Below, piece after piece: positions 46,786-54,308 of a DNA stretch of 64,000 bases (its first letter is position 1; each line of letters opens with the position of its first letter). Under the pieces are notes generated by a model. That model saw nothing but the letters and a program-made list of their open reading frames with translations, did no database searches and was not told where the DNA came from. The position numbers and the translations under genes are program-made. Source of the DNA: Flavobacterium lipolyticum (GTDB taxonomy: Bacteria; Bacteroidota; Bacteroidia; Flavobacteriales; Flavobacteriaceae); assembly GCF_020905335.1 (NCBI RefSeq), contig NZ_JAJJMN010000002.1, positions 248,001-312,000 on the forward strand, written 5' to 3'.

Positions 46786-46859
46786 CCCCCCGCTGGCGCG
46801 AGCGTCCCGCTCGTGAACGCAAAGAAAATCGATAAAGAATATAAAAGCCCCGAACTGCC
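46786..46859. repeat. GC-rich linker repeat L1
   Basis: A 74-bp unit starting CCCCCGCTGGCGCGAGCG, with hairpin CGAGCG-TCC-CGCTCG, then GAACGCAAAGAAAATCGAT and ending at the cassette 2 core repeat. It recurs at 48374 and 50171. It is far more GC-rich than its surroundings. Its reverse strand gives the familiar spurious HERDARASGG peptide, so it is a dispersed repeat, not a gene. Confidence 0.9.
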
Positions 46860-47103
46860 GAAGGTTATGTAGAGCCTTCAGGAAGTTCTTATAAATATAT
46901 TTATCAATACAAAGATCACTTAGGTAATATTCGTTTGAGTTACACGAAAAATCCGGCAACCCAAGTTCTTACCATTATTGACGAGAATAATTATTATCCT
47001 TTTGGATTGAAACACAAGGGGTATAATGATTATGTACCTACAAGTAATAAGTATAAGTACAATGGAAAGGAGCTTCAAGACGAGCTGGGGCTTAACTTCT
47101 ACG
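46860..47103 (+). repeat. Rhs core-end repeat R2 (orphan cassette 2)
   Basis: A 244-bp near-copy of R0, following linker L1 with no gap. Variants include FYDYGARNYDPALGRW just after it. Confidence 0.93.
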
Positions 47104-47957
47104 ATTATGGAGCTAGGAATTATGACCCTGCGCTTGGTAGGTGGATGAACGTTGATCCGTTAGCGGAGCAAATGAGAAGACACTCACCTTATAACTATGC
47201 ATTTAATAATCCTGTATATTTTCTTGATCCTGATGGAATGGCACCTGATGATTGGATACAAAGAAAAGGAAAAGACGGTAAAAGTACTTTTTTCTTTGAT
47301 GCGAGTGTTAAAACGCAAGAACAAGCCACAGCCGCATATGGAAATGATGTTAATATAGTAAAAGAAGGTACTAAAACTATGAGTATGAGTGATGGTAAGG
47401 CTGATGGTCGTTATTCATATACATATCACAATGATGGTAGTGTTACCGATGGAAATAATCAAAATGTTACTTTTTCTGATACTAAGATTGAAACTGAAGG
47501 GGGTACAACTATTGTAAATCCTGCTCATAAAGATGGAACTTTTTCAGGTATCTCTATGGGAGGAGCACTTGGAGGAGGAATTTCTTTAGAAGCTGGAATT
47601 GTAAATGATCCTACAGGTAGTAGTGCTTTATATTTTTCTTTTGGAGGAAATTCAGGACTTGGTGGTGGTTACGGTGCTAAAGGAGGAGCTATAACTCCAA
47701 CAGCTTCAAATCCTTTTTCCGTTAATGATTTTGCAGGAAAAGGAAATTCTTTTAGCGCGGGTATTGAATCTCCTATTGGTGGATATAGTATTGAAAGAGG
47801 CGGAACGCAGGGAAATAGTTTTTCGAATTATGGAACTGTGACGCAAGACAATGCACGACCATATACTTATACAGCAGGAAGCGTTGGCTCAAAGAGCTCG
47901 TTAAGTGTAGGAGCAATGGCTAGTGAAACAAAAACATGGATCTTTAAATATAATTAA
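46935..47957 (+). CDS. Orphan Rhs toxin cassette 2
   Basis: A 340-codon frame (nominal TTG start inside the core repeat; frame opens near 46850). After YDPALGRWMNVDPLAEQMRRHSPYNYAFNNPVYFLDPDG comes a 260-residue Gly/Ser/Thr-rich tail with GGALGGGISLEAGIV and SFGGNSGLGGGYGAKGGAI. No catalytic motif is seen. The Gly-rich beta pattern could insert into membranes, in line with the single-TM partner gene, but this is speculation. No own promoter or signal peptide. Confidence 0.7.
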   Translation: MSYTKNPATQVLTIIDENNYYPFGLKHKGYNDYVPTSNKYKYNGKELQDELGLNFYDYGARNYDPALGRWMNVDPLAEQMRRHSPYNYAFNNPVYFLDPDGMAPDDWIQRKGKDGKSTFFFDASVKTQEQATAAYGNDVNIVKEGTKTMSMSDGKADGRYSYTYHNDGSVTDGNNQNVTFSDTKIETEGGTTIVNPAHKDGTFSGISMGGALGGGISLEAGIVNDPTGSSALYFSFGGNSGLGGGYGAKGGAITPTASNPFSVNDFAGKGNSFSAGIESPIGGYSIERGGTQGNSFSNYGTVTQDNARPYTYTAGSVGSKSSLSVGAMASETKTWIFKYN

Positions 47958-47959
47958 AA

Positions 47960-48349
47960 ATGAAAAATGAAGGGTTTGAGTTATCAGCTAAACAATTAAA
48001 AGTTATTTTAACTGTTGTAACAATTATATTTGTGATTTTTCTCATGTATAATTTTTTTATTTTAGACAACAGAGAGAAATTACTTGATACCTCATTAAAA
48101 AATATTCAAGAGGAAAATTATCAAGGATTTGTAATTAATAAAAACTATGACAAAGACAATCATAATTCTCCAATGATATATTTAAAAAATGAAACTAAAG
48201 TTGCTGTATTTGGTGAGTTTTGGTCTAAAATAGAAATTGGAGATTCTATCGTAAAGAAAAAAGGAGAAACAGTTATTACAGTTTACAGAAATAATGAAAA
48301 ATTTATATTAGATAATCAAGAAATTATTAATGGTTTAAAAAAGAAATAA
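47960..48349 (+). CDS. Putative immunity protein, cassette 2
   Basis: A 129-residue protein with one strong TM segment at about 14-33 (VILTVVTIIFVIFLMYNFFIL) and a soluble C-terminal domain of about 90 residues, probably outside the cytoplasm. It starts 2 bp after the cassette 2 toxin stop. The membrane anchor suggests the toxin acts at the inner membrane or periplasm. Confidence 0.68.
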   Translation: MKNEGFELSAKQLKVILTVVTIIFVIFLMYNFFILDNREKLLDTSLKNIQEENYQGFVINKNYDKDNHNSPMIYLKNETKVAVFGEFWSKIEIGDSIVKKKGETVITVYRNNEKFILDNQEIINGLKKK

Positions 48350-48373
48350 TTTCTGCACTCCGCTGTTCGAAGT

Positions 48374-48448
48374 CCCCCGCTGGCGCGAGCGTCCCGCTCG
48401 TGAACGCAAAGAAAATCGATAGAGAATATAAAAGAGCCCCGAACTGCC
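48374..48448. repeat. GC-rich linker repeat L2
   Basis: Second copy of the linker at 46786, one or two bases longer (GATAGAGAATATAAAAGAGC). It again joins directly to a core repeat. Confidence 0.9.
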
Positions 48449-48692
48449 GAAGGTTATGTAGAGCCTTCTGCAGGTTCTTATAAATATATCTATCAATACA
48501 AAGATCATTTGGGTAACATACGATTGAGTTATACTAAAAATCCAGCAAGCCAAGTTCTTACCATAATTGACGAGAATAATTATTATCCTTTTGGATTGAA
48601 ACACAAGGGGTATAATGATTATGAAGCTGCTAGTAATAAGTATAAGTTCAATGGAAAAGAACTGCAGGACGAGCTAGGGCTTAACATGTACG
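48449..48692 (+). repeat. Rhs core-end repeat R3 (orphan cassette 3)
   Basis: A 244-bp near-copy of R0, directly after linker L2. Confidence 0.93.
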
Positions 48693-49501
48693 ATTATGGA
48701 GCAAGGAATTATGATCCTGCGATTGGGAGGTGGATGAATATGGATTCTAAAACTGAAGCTTATTATCCGATATCACCATACCAGTATGTACTTAATAACC
48801 CTGTTGTTAATATTGATGTTAAAGGAGAATGGACAGTTACGAGACACTATAATTTGACTTATAATTCACTTGCCGCAGCTGGAATAGGAAAAGTACAAGC
48901 TAATTTATTAGCGCATTATGTATCAGTATATGCAGATAATCCAGGAAGCCACATAAATGCAAATAATATGGCACATCCAACTAATCAGAAATTTTATTCG
49001 CCATATATTGATTATTCGGGTACTTCAAATTCGCAGGTTACCGATTATACAGGTAAAGGATATAATTATAATATTTGGCATTCTATGCGTTCAGAATGGG
49101 AAGAAGACAATAATACAATTTCGGCTCATGATGCAACCGAAAGGGGGATGGAATTTGGATGGGACAAAATTTTCCAATCAGCCGAAGAAGGACAACTTAA
49201 GGATTTAAAAGCAAATAGTAAAGGAATTGAAGCTTTTGGACAAGGTGTACACGCGCTACAAGATGCGTATGCACATAAAGGGCGTTCAGATGTTGGTGTA
49301 GGGCATTTGTGGAATGATAGATATGGCGATACATCAGGTGCACAAAGAATTTCGGACTCAGCAATTACGGTTCACAATATTATGTCTGGTAATTGGAAAG
49401 CTTTTGAAGGTAAAGAAGAAATAAAATTTGATGCAAATGGTATGACTAAGAATCAATTTGCAAAAGCAATGGAACAAATTAATAAATATTTAAATCAGTA
49501 A
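48509..49501 (+). CDS. Orphan Rhs toxin cassette 3, phospholipase C-like
   Basis: A 330-codon frame (nominal TTG start inside the core repeat). After YDPAIGRWMNMDSKTEAYYPISPYQYVLNNPVVNIDVKGEW comes a toxin region of about 250 residues rich in His and Asp: TRHYNLTYNSLAAAGI, NNMAHPTNQ, YNIWHSMRSEWEED, and GQGVHALQDAYAHKG. The H-x-LQD-x-x-AH pattern is like zinc-dependent phospholipase C / S1-P1-type folds, where it supplies zinc ligands. A lipid-cleaving toxin would agree with the multi-TM partner at 49506. No own promoter. Confidence 0.72.
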   Translation: MGNIRLSYTKNPASQVLTIIDENNYYPFGLKHKGYNDYEAASNKYKFNGKELQDELGLNMYDYGARNYDPAIGRWMNMDSKTEAYYPISPYQYVLNNPVVNIDVKGEWTVTRHYNLTYNSLAAAGIGKVQANLLAHYVSVYADNPGSHINANNMAHPTNQKFYSPYIDYSGTSNSQVTDYTGKGYNYNIWHSMRSEWEEDNNTISAHDATERGMEFGWDKIFQSAEEGQLKDLKANSKGIEAFGQGVHALQDAYAHKGRSDVGVGHLWNDRYGDTSGAQRISDSAITVHNIMSGNWKAFEGKEEIKFDANGMTKNQFAKAMEQINKYLNQ

Positions 49502-49505
49502 AATT

Positions 49506-49883
49506 ATGACGAAATTAATTAGGATTTTTAGTGTACTATTAGTAATATTCTCATTAGGAATGATTATTTTATTTGGTGCTTCAGGTCATAAATTCGACTT
49601 GAATAAACATGATAATCAAGTTTATCTACTCTTTATTCTCTTGTACTTGTCATCAGCAATTGTTTTGTTTTTTTCTTTATATAAAGAAAGTCTAATAATG
49701 AAAAGAATTGCAGTTACTCTTTTATTCTTGATTTTGATTTCATTCATATATTTATTTTATGAGATAGTTTCAATTACAATAGGCGATTTTTCCGCGATAA
49801 TACCAATAATTTTTAGTTTAGTTATTATTTATATGGATATAAAAATTTTGTCAATTCTAATTAGTAGTAATCCTAATGTCTAG
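49506..49883 (+). CDS. Putative membrane immunity protein, cassette 3
   Basis: A 125-residue integral membrane protein with four predicted TM segments (about 7-25, 38-58, 66-86, 94-116) and few soluble residues. It starts 4 bp after the cassette 3 toxin stop. A membrane-embedded immunity protein is expected if the toxin attacks phospholipid. Confidence 0.7.
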   Translation: MTKLIRIFSVLLVIFSLGMIILFGASGHKFDLNKHDNQVYLLFILLYLSSAIVLFFSLYKESLIMKRIAVTLLFLILISFIYLFYEIVSITIGDFSAIIPIIFSLVIIYMDIKILSILISSNPNV

Positions 49884-49907
49884 TCCTGAAATATCGGTAA
49901 ACAAAAA

Positions 49908-50061
49908 TTGCCTTTGCAAGCCCTAGATCAATTGTGTACATTTACAACGTTGCGAGACAAAAACTTTGAAAAACTGTAAACGAAACCTGTAAACCTGCTA
50001 CTACAACCGGTTGTCTGTTTGGTTATCAGTATGATAACGATGCTTTAGAGTTTATTAAAAA
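49908..50061 (+). pseudogene. Decayed Rhs core fragment
   Basis: Read in the frame from 49908 it gives IAFA..SIVYIYNVARQKL-stop-KTVNETCKPATTTG..GYQYD, which aligns to the active gene's ITFATTGNIEYIYNANGVKLSKTVNKGTC..GGFQYE (about 43162-43290). An internal TGA replaces the serine. It covers the stretch just upstream of the 244-bp repeat, which the other cassettes do not retain, and is much more diverged than they are. Confidence 0.75.
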
Positions 50062-50170
50062 TTGGGTTATGATTATAGACTTAGCTATAACATTAATTAT
50101 TTTTTTTCTGAAAGCATTATAATATATAATTTTTTAAATATAAATTTTCAAGAAATAAATAACTACATAG

Positions 50171-50243
50171 CCCCCGCTGGCGCGAGCGTCCCGCTCGTGA
50201 ACGCAAAGAAAATCGATAAAGAATATAAAAGCCCCGAACTGTG
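50171..50243. repeat. GC-rich linker repeat L3
   Basis: Third copy of the linker at 46786, joined to the truncated core repeat of cassette 4. The preceding stretch 50062-50170 is AT-rich with no supported gene. Confidence 0.9.
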
Positions 50244-50523
50244 GAAGGTTATGTAAGAGCCTTCAGGAAGTTCTTATAAATATATCTATCAATACAAGGA
50301 TCACTTAGGTAATATACGATTAAGTTATGCTAAAAATCCGGTGACTCAGGTTCTTACCATTATTGACGAGAATAATTATTATCCTTTTGGATTGAAACAC
50401 AAGGGATATAATGATTATGTAGCTACTAGTAATAAGTTAAAGTTTTATTCAATTAATAAAAGAAGGTTTAGGAATAAGAAGTTCAGTAAGAATATTGAAA
50501 ATATCAGCTACTACAACATTTAA
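50244..50523 (+). pseudogene. Truncated Rhs cassette 4
   Basis: The core repeat is present for about 194 bp, with one inserted A near 50254 (GTAAGAGCC for GTAGAGCC) that shifts the frame. After YVATSNK it departs into KLKFYSINKRRF.. and stops at 50521. The toxin and immunity genes are missing. The tail may be the remnant of a toxin end joined by deletion. Confidence 0.8.
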
Positions 50524-50628
50524 AAGAAACGTTTCAATTACTCTGAGTATTACCAATTCAATTAATAGAAAAGGAAAAAAATAGGAAGTGGGTAAACTGT
50601 GTATTTTCGTTTTTAAACAATTTATTTA

Positions 50629-51960
50629 CTACTCAAGCAAACAAATCTCAAAAATAGTTTTACCATTTTCATTACGGTGCGTGATGTAGCCGCCGTGTGC
50701 CTCAATGATATTTTTAGATAACGTTAAACCAATTCCGGCGCCTTCTGTTCGGGTGGTGAAAAAAGGAAGGAATACTTTGTTCTCAATCTCTTTTTCGATT
50801 CCGTTTCCGGTGTCCGTGATTTTAATGAAAGCCCTATTTTCTTTAAACTCTGCCGACACCGTTACTGTTTTTTCCGTGGCATCATTTAAAGCATAGATGC
50901 AGTTGGTCAATAGGTTGATAAAAACCTGTTCGATTTGCTGTGAATCGATCGTAATCCAGTGTTTGGAAGTAATAGTGTTGACAACTTCAATACCTTTTTC
51001 TCTGAACAGGGGAGCCATAATCTGAAGACAATTGTGCATCAGTAGCTGTAAGTCAGCTTTCTCTTTTTTTGGTGTAGGTAGCATGGCCAATTTTCGATAA
51101 CCTTCAACAAATTTTTGCAGGTGATCGCTCCGTCTCAACATGGTCTCGACACTATTTTTCACATCTTCCAAATCTTCAGCGGACATAGTATCCTGATCAA
51201 CCAGATCTTGTAGATTCTGGCAAATAGAACGAATGGGAGTGATCGAATTCAAGAGTTCATGCGAAATGACTTTCATTAAGTTTACCCAGGCATCTTTTTC
51301 TTTTTTTTCGACTACATTCTGAATCGAATCCAGTAAGACAATAAAGTAATCTTTTCCAAAAACTTCTGTACGCGAAGCCTGCAACACAAAGGTTTGCATG
51401 TTTTGCTCTTGTACCCGAATTTCTAAGGAGGTTTTGACTTCCTGAAAATCGTCAGCTTCGATAACTTCACATAACGAAGGTAATTGGTCTTTAAGATATT
51501 TCCATTTGGAGACTTTGGGAACATTAAAATGAGAAGAAAAATGATCGTTCATTAGGAAAATGTTCCATTCCAATTCTTCTTTTTGCAGAATGATAATCCC
51601 GGATTCAATAGTGTTTAAAATCGAACGATAGACAATGTCTTTGGAGATTTGTTCGTTTTGTTTGCTTTTTAGAGTATCGTAGAGGAGAAATAATTCGTGG
51701 TAGTTTTTATTGTATTTATGTTGTGAAAAATCCGAACCGAAATCATTTTGTAGTATAGAGGAGATAGTTCTGTTGTAGAGTAAAACAAAATTTCGAACAT
51801 AAAAGTACATTTCGCGAACGAGCAGAAAGACAATAAAGAGACCAAATATTCCGGTAAAGAGTAACTCTTTCTTAAAAAAGAGCAAGGAGATTTCGATCAT
51901 CACAACAATTAAGATCAGTCTTAAAAACAACAATTTATAGGTTTGAAATGTTCTGAACAT
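50629..51960 (-). CDS. NtrB-like sensor histidine kinase
   Basis: A 443-residue membrane kinase: two TM segments (about 12-29 and 34-54), a PAS-like region (about 105-215), HisKA with H234 in ISHELLN, and HATPase_c with N box LLTNCIYALNDA, DTGNGIEKE, and GAGIGLTLSKNIIEAHGG. It starts 1 bp downstream of the response-regulator stop, so the regulator and kinase form one operon (regulator first). It faces away from the ABC exporter at 53592. Confidence 0.93.
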   Translation of the reverse strand: MFRTFQTYKLLFLRLILIVVMIEISLLFFKKELLFTGIFGLFIVFLLVREMYFYVRNFVLLYNRTISSILQNDFGSDFSQHKYNKNYHELFLLYDTLKSKQNEQISKDIVYRSILNTIESGIIILQKEELEWNIFLMNDHFSSHFNVPKVSKWKYLKDQLPSLCEVIEADDFQEVKTSLEIRVQEQNMQTFVLQASRTEVFGKDYFIVLLDSIQNVVEKKEKDAWVNLMKVISHELLNSITPIRSICQNLQDLVDQDTMSAEDLEDVKNSVETMLRRSDHLQKFVEGYRKLAMLPTPKKEKADLQLLMHNCLQIMAPLFREKGIEVVNTITSKHWITIDSQQIEQVFINLLTNCIYALNDATEKTVTVSAEFKENRAFIKITDTGNGIEKEIENKVFLPFFTTRTEGAGIGLTLSKNIIEAHGGYITHRNENGKTIFEICLLE

Positions 51961-51961
51961 A

Positions 51962-53311
51962 TTAGTTGATATTGATGTTGTATTTTTCTAAACGACGGTA
52001 CAAAGAGCCTCTGGACAATCCTAATTCTTCAGCCGTTTTACTGATATTATTGTTGTTTTTCAGCAAGGCTTTCTCAACTGCGGCCTTCTCTACGGAAGAA
52101 AGCTGAATGTCATCCGGGTTTTCTTCGTAGGGAGTTATGGTCTCTAAATCTAAATCGGAAATGGTGATTTTATTGTTTTCGCACAGAATAACGGCACGTT
52201 CAATTTTATTTTCCATTTCTCTGATGTTGCCATTCCAGGCATGTTTTTCAATTTGTTCCAGTACTTTTTTGTCAAATTGAATACCATTTCGGTCGTATTT
52301 TGCAATCATTTTGTCGAGAAGATATTCTGCCAGTGGAATTTTATCTTCATGACGTTCCCGTAATGGAGGCAGAACGATTTCCATGGTATTGATACGATAA
52401 TAAAGGTCTTCTCTAAAGTTTTTATCGGTAACTTCTTGTTTAAGATTTAGGTTGGTTGCTGTAATTATTCGGACATTTAGTGGTCTTGGCTTTGTTTCAC
52501 CCAGCCTGGTTACTGTTTTGGTTTGAATAACCTGTAGCAGTTTCGATTGTAAATGCAGCGGTACATTCCCAATTTCATCCAAAAAGATAGTTCCGTTTTG
52601 CGCCATTTCGAAACGTCCGGGAGTATCGGTTTTGGCATCTGTAAAAGCACCTTTGGCATAACCAAATAGTTCACTTTCGAAAATGTTTGAATTTAAGGCT
52701 CCCAGATCGACGGCTACAAATGGATGGTTTTTCCTTTCGGATTGGCTAAAAATATGATGTGCTAAAACAAATTTACCCGTTCCGTTTTCGCCCAAAATCA
52801 AAACGTTGGCATCCGTTTTAGCGACTTTATCGGCAAGGGAATAGGATTTTTTGATCATTTCGGAAGTACCAATAAAAAAGTCATTTTCAATTTCGATATC
52901 CCTGGTTTTCTTTTGCTCCTTTCGGGATTTGTCGACGGCTTGTTTGACCGATTCCAGTAGTTTTTTATTTTCCCAGGGTTTTAATATATAATCAAAAGCA
53001 CCTGATTTTAAACCTTCAACAGCTGTTTCGACTTTGCCAAAGGCGGTCATTAGAATCACAACGGTTTTTGGCGAAAGCGTTTTGATTTCCTTTAATAGAT
53101 ACAACCCTTCTCTTCCGTCTTCAAAACCTATTCTGTAATTCATGTCGAGCAAAACAACATCAATGTGTTTTTGTGACAATAATTCGACAATATTTTTCGG
53201 ATTATTGAGCGTATAAATGTCTTCAAAATACTTTTTCAGGAACACTTTCGACGCAAAAAGGATGTCTTCCTGATCGTCTATGATTAATATTGCGGCATTT
53301 GTCTTTTTCAT
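51962..53311 (-). CDS. NtrC-family (sigma-54 AAA+) response regulator
   Basis: A 449-residue regulator: receiver (1-120; D12/D13, phospho-acceptor D56, K111), AAA+ domain (about 145-375; Walker A GENGTGK at 174-180, Walker B TIFLDEIGN) and a Fis-type helix-turn-helix (NNISKTAEELGLSRGSLYRRLEKY). The sigma-54-contacting loop reads GAFTDA (221-226) instead of GAFTGA. It is transcribed divergently from the ABC exporter, the likely target. I found no clean -24/-12 (GG-N10-GC) element in the intergenic 280 bp. Confidence 0.93.
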   Translation of the reverse strand: MKKTNAAILIIDDQEDILFASKVFLKKYFEDIYTLNNPKNIVELLSQKHIDVVLLDMNYRIGFEDGREGLYLLKEIKTLSPKTVVILMTAFGKVETAVEGLKSGAFDYILKPWENKKLLESVKQAVDKSRKEQKKTRDIEIENDFFIGTSEMIKKSYSLADKVAKTDANVLILGENGTGKFVLAHHIFSQSERKNHPFVAVDLGALNSNIFESELFGYAKGAFTDAKTDTPGRFEMAQNGTIFLDEIGNVPLHLQSKLLQVIQTKTVTRLGETKPRPLNVRIITATNLNLKQEVTDKNFREDLYYRINTMEIVLPPLRERHEDKIPLAEYLLDKMIAKYDRNGIQFDKKVLEQIEKHAWNGNIREMENKIERAVILCENNKITISDLDLETITPYEENPDDIQLSSVEKAAVEKALLKNNNNISKTAEELGLSRGSLYRRLEKYNININ

Positions 53312-53591
53312 TTTTGTTCAGTTTTGGACGAAAGCTGTCCATTATTGGACACTTGCGGATTCTTTTAAATACTAAAAAATTTAAAATAAGGCAGTTATAA
53401 ATTTTAAATTTTTGGCACGAAAATCATATTACTATTAACAAATCATCAAATAGGAGAATGATTATTGCCGGTAAATGTAACAAAAATAGATATTTATAGA
53501 TTATCTTATCAATTATCTTAATTTAGGATCTGTTTTTTACTTCGGCAATAAAATTCTCAAAAGGAAAAACAAACATCAAAAACAAAGTAGT

Positions 53592-54305
53592 ATGATCAGA
53601 ATTAAAGAGCTTTCAAAAATTTTCAGAACCGAAGAAGTAGAGACAAAAGCCTTAAGCGAAATTTCATTAACCGTAAACGAAGGCGATTTTGTATCGATCA
53701 TGGGACCTTCGGGTAGTGGAAAATCAACTTTGTTAAACATTATCGGTTTATTGGATAGCGCTTCCGGCGGAAGTTATGAACTGTTAGGACAGGAAATGAT
53801 TGGTCTGAAGGAAAATTTAAAATCAAAAGCGAGAAAAGAAAATATCGGATTCATTTTTCAGAATTTTAATTTAATTGATGAATTATCGGTCTCTGATAAT
53901 ATTGAATTACCGCTGATTTATAATAATGTTCCCTCAGCAGAGCGAAAGAAAAAAGTACAGGAAATGGCTACTATATTGGGCATTTCACATCGTTTGAAAC
54001 ATTATCCGCAGCAGCTTTCGGGAGGACAGCAACAGCGTGTAGCCGTTGCAAGGGCTTTAATCAATGATCCGAAAATTATTCTTGCCGATGAACCTACAGG
54101 AAATCTGGACAGTAAAAATGGTAATGAAGTAATGGAATTGTTGACAGATCTTCATGCGGGAGGTGCGACAATTCTAATGGTTACACATTCAGATTATGAT
54201 GCTTCGTTTTCGCAAAAAACAATTGTTATGAAAGACGGCGTTATTCTTTCGGAGAAAATGAACCATAGAAATGTAGATGTTTTAGTAAACCATTCAATAA
54301 ACTAA
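53592..54305 (+). CDS. MacB/LolD-type ABC transporter ATPase
   Basis: A 237-residue ATPase: Walker [11 protein letters not shown]-loop [16 protein letters not shown], signature LSGGQQQR, Walker [17 protein letters not shown] and H-loop VTHSD. The sequence LLNIIGLLD and the lack of TM segments place it in the MacB/LolD/FtsE-like class, which powers FtsX-type permeases. It heads a three-gene operon with two permeases (gap 3 bp, then 1 bp). Substrate unknown. Confidence 0.95.
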   Translation: MIRIKELSKIFRTEEVETKALSEISLTVNEGDFVSIMGPSGSGKSTLLNIIGLLDSASGGSYELLGQEMIGLKENLKSKARKENIGFIFQNFNLIDELSVSDNIELPLIYNNVPSAERKKKVQEMATILGISHRLKHYPQQLSGGQQQRVAVARALINDPKIILADEPTGNLDSKNGNEVMELLTDLHAGGATILMVTHSDYDASFSQKTIVMKDGVILSEKMNHRNVDVLVNHSIN

Positions 54306-54308
54306 ATC

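Noticed and set aside
46759-46959. Reverse-strand frame with HERDARASGG peptide
   Set aside because: It is a translation of the GC-rich linker repeat; the same peptide arises from other copies and the frame overlaps the Rhs core repeat.
50062-50256. 64-codon frame between the Rhs fossil and cassette 4
   Set aside because: It starts in the decayed Rhs fragment region and runs through AT-rich sequence and linker L3; no family or partner supports it.
53312-53591. Sigma-54 promoter before the ABC exporter
   Set aside because: TGGCACG near 53414 matches the -24 half, but no GC element lies at the required spacing.
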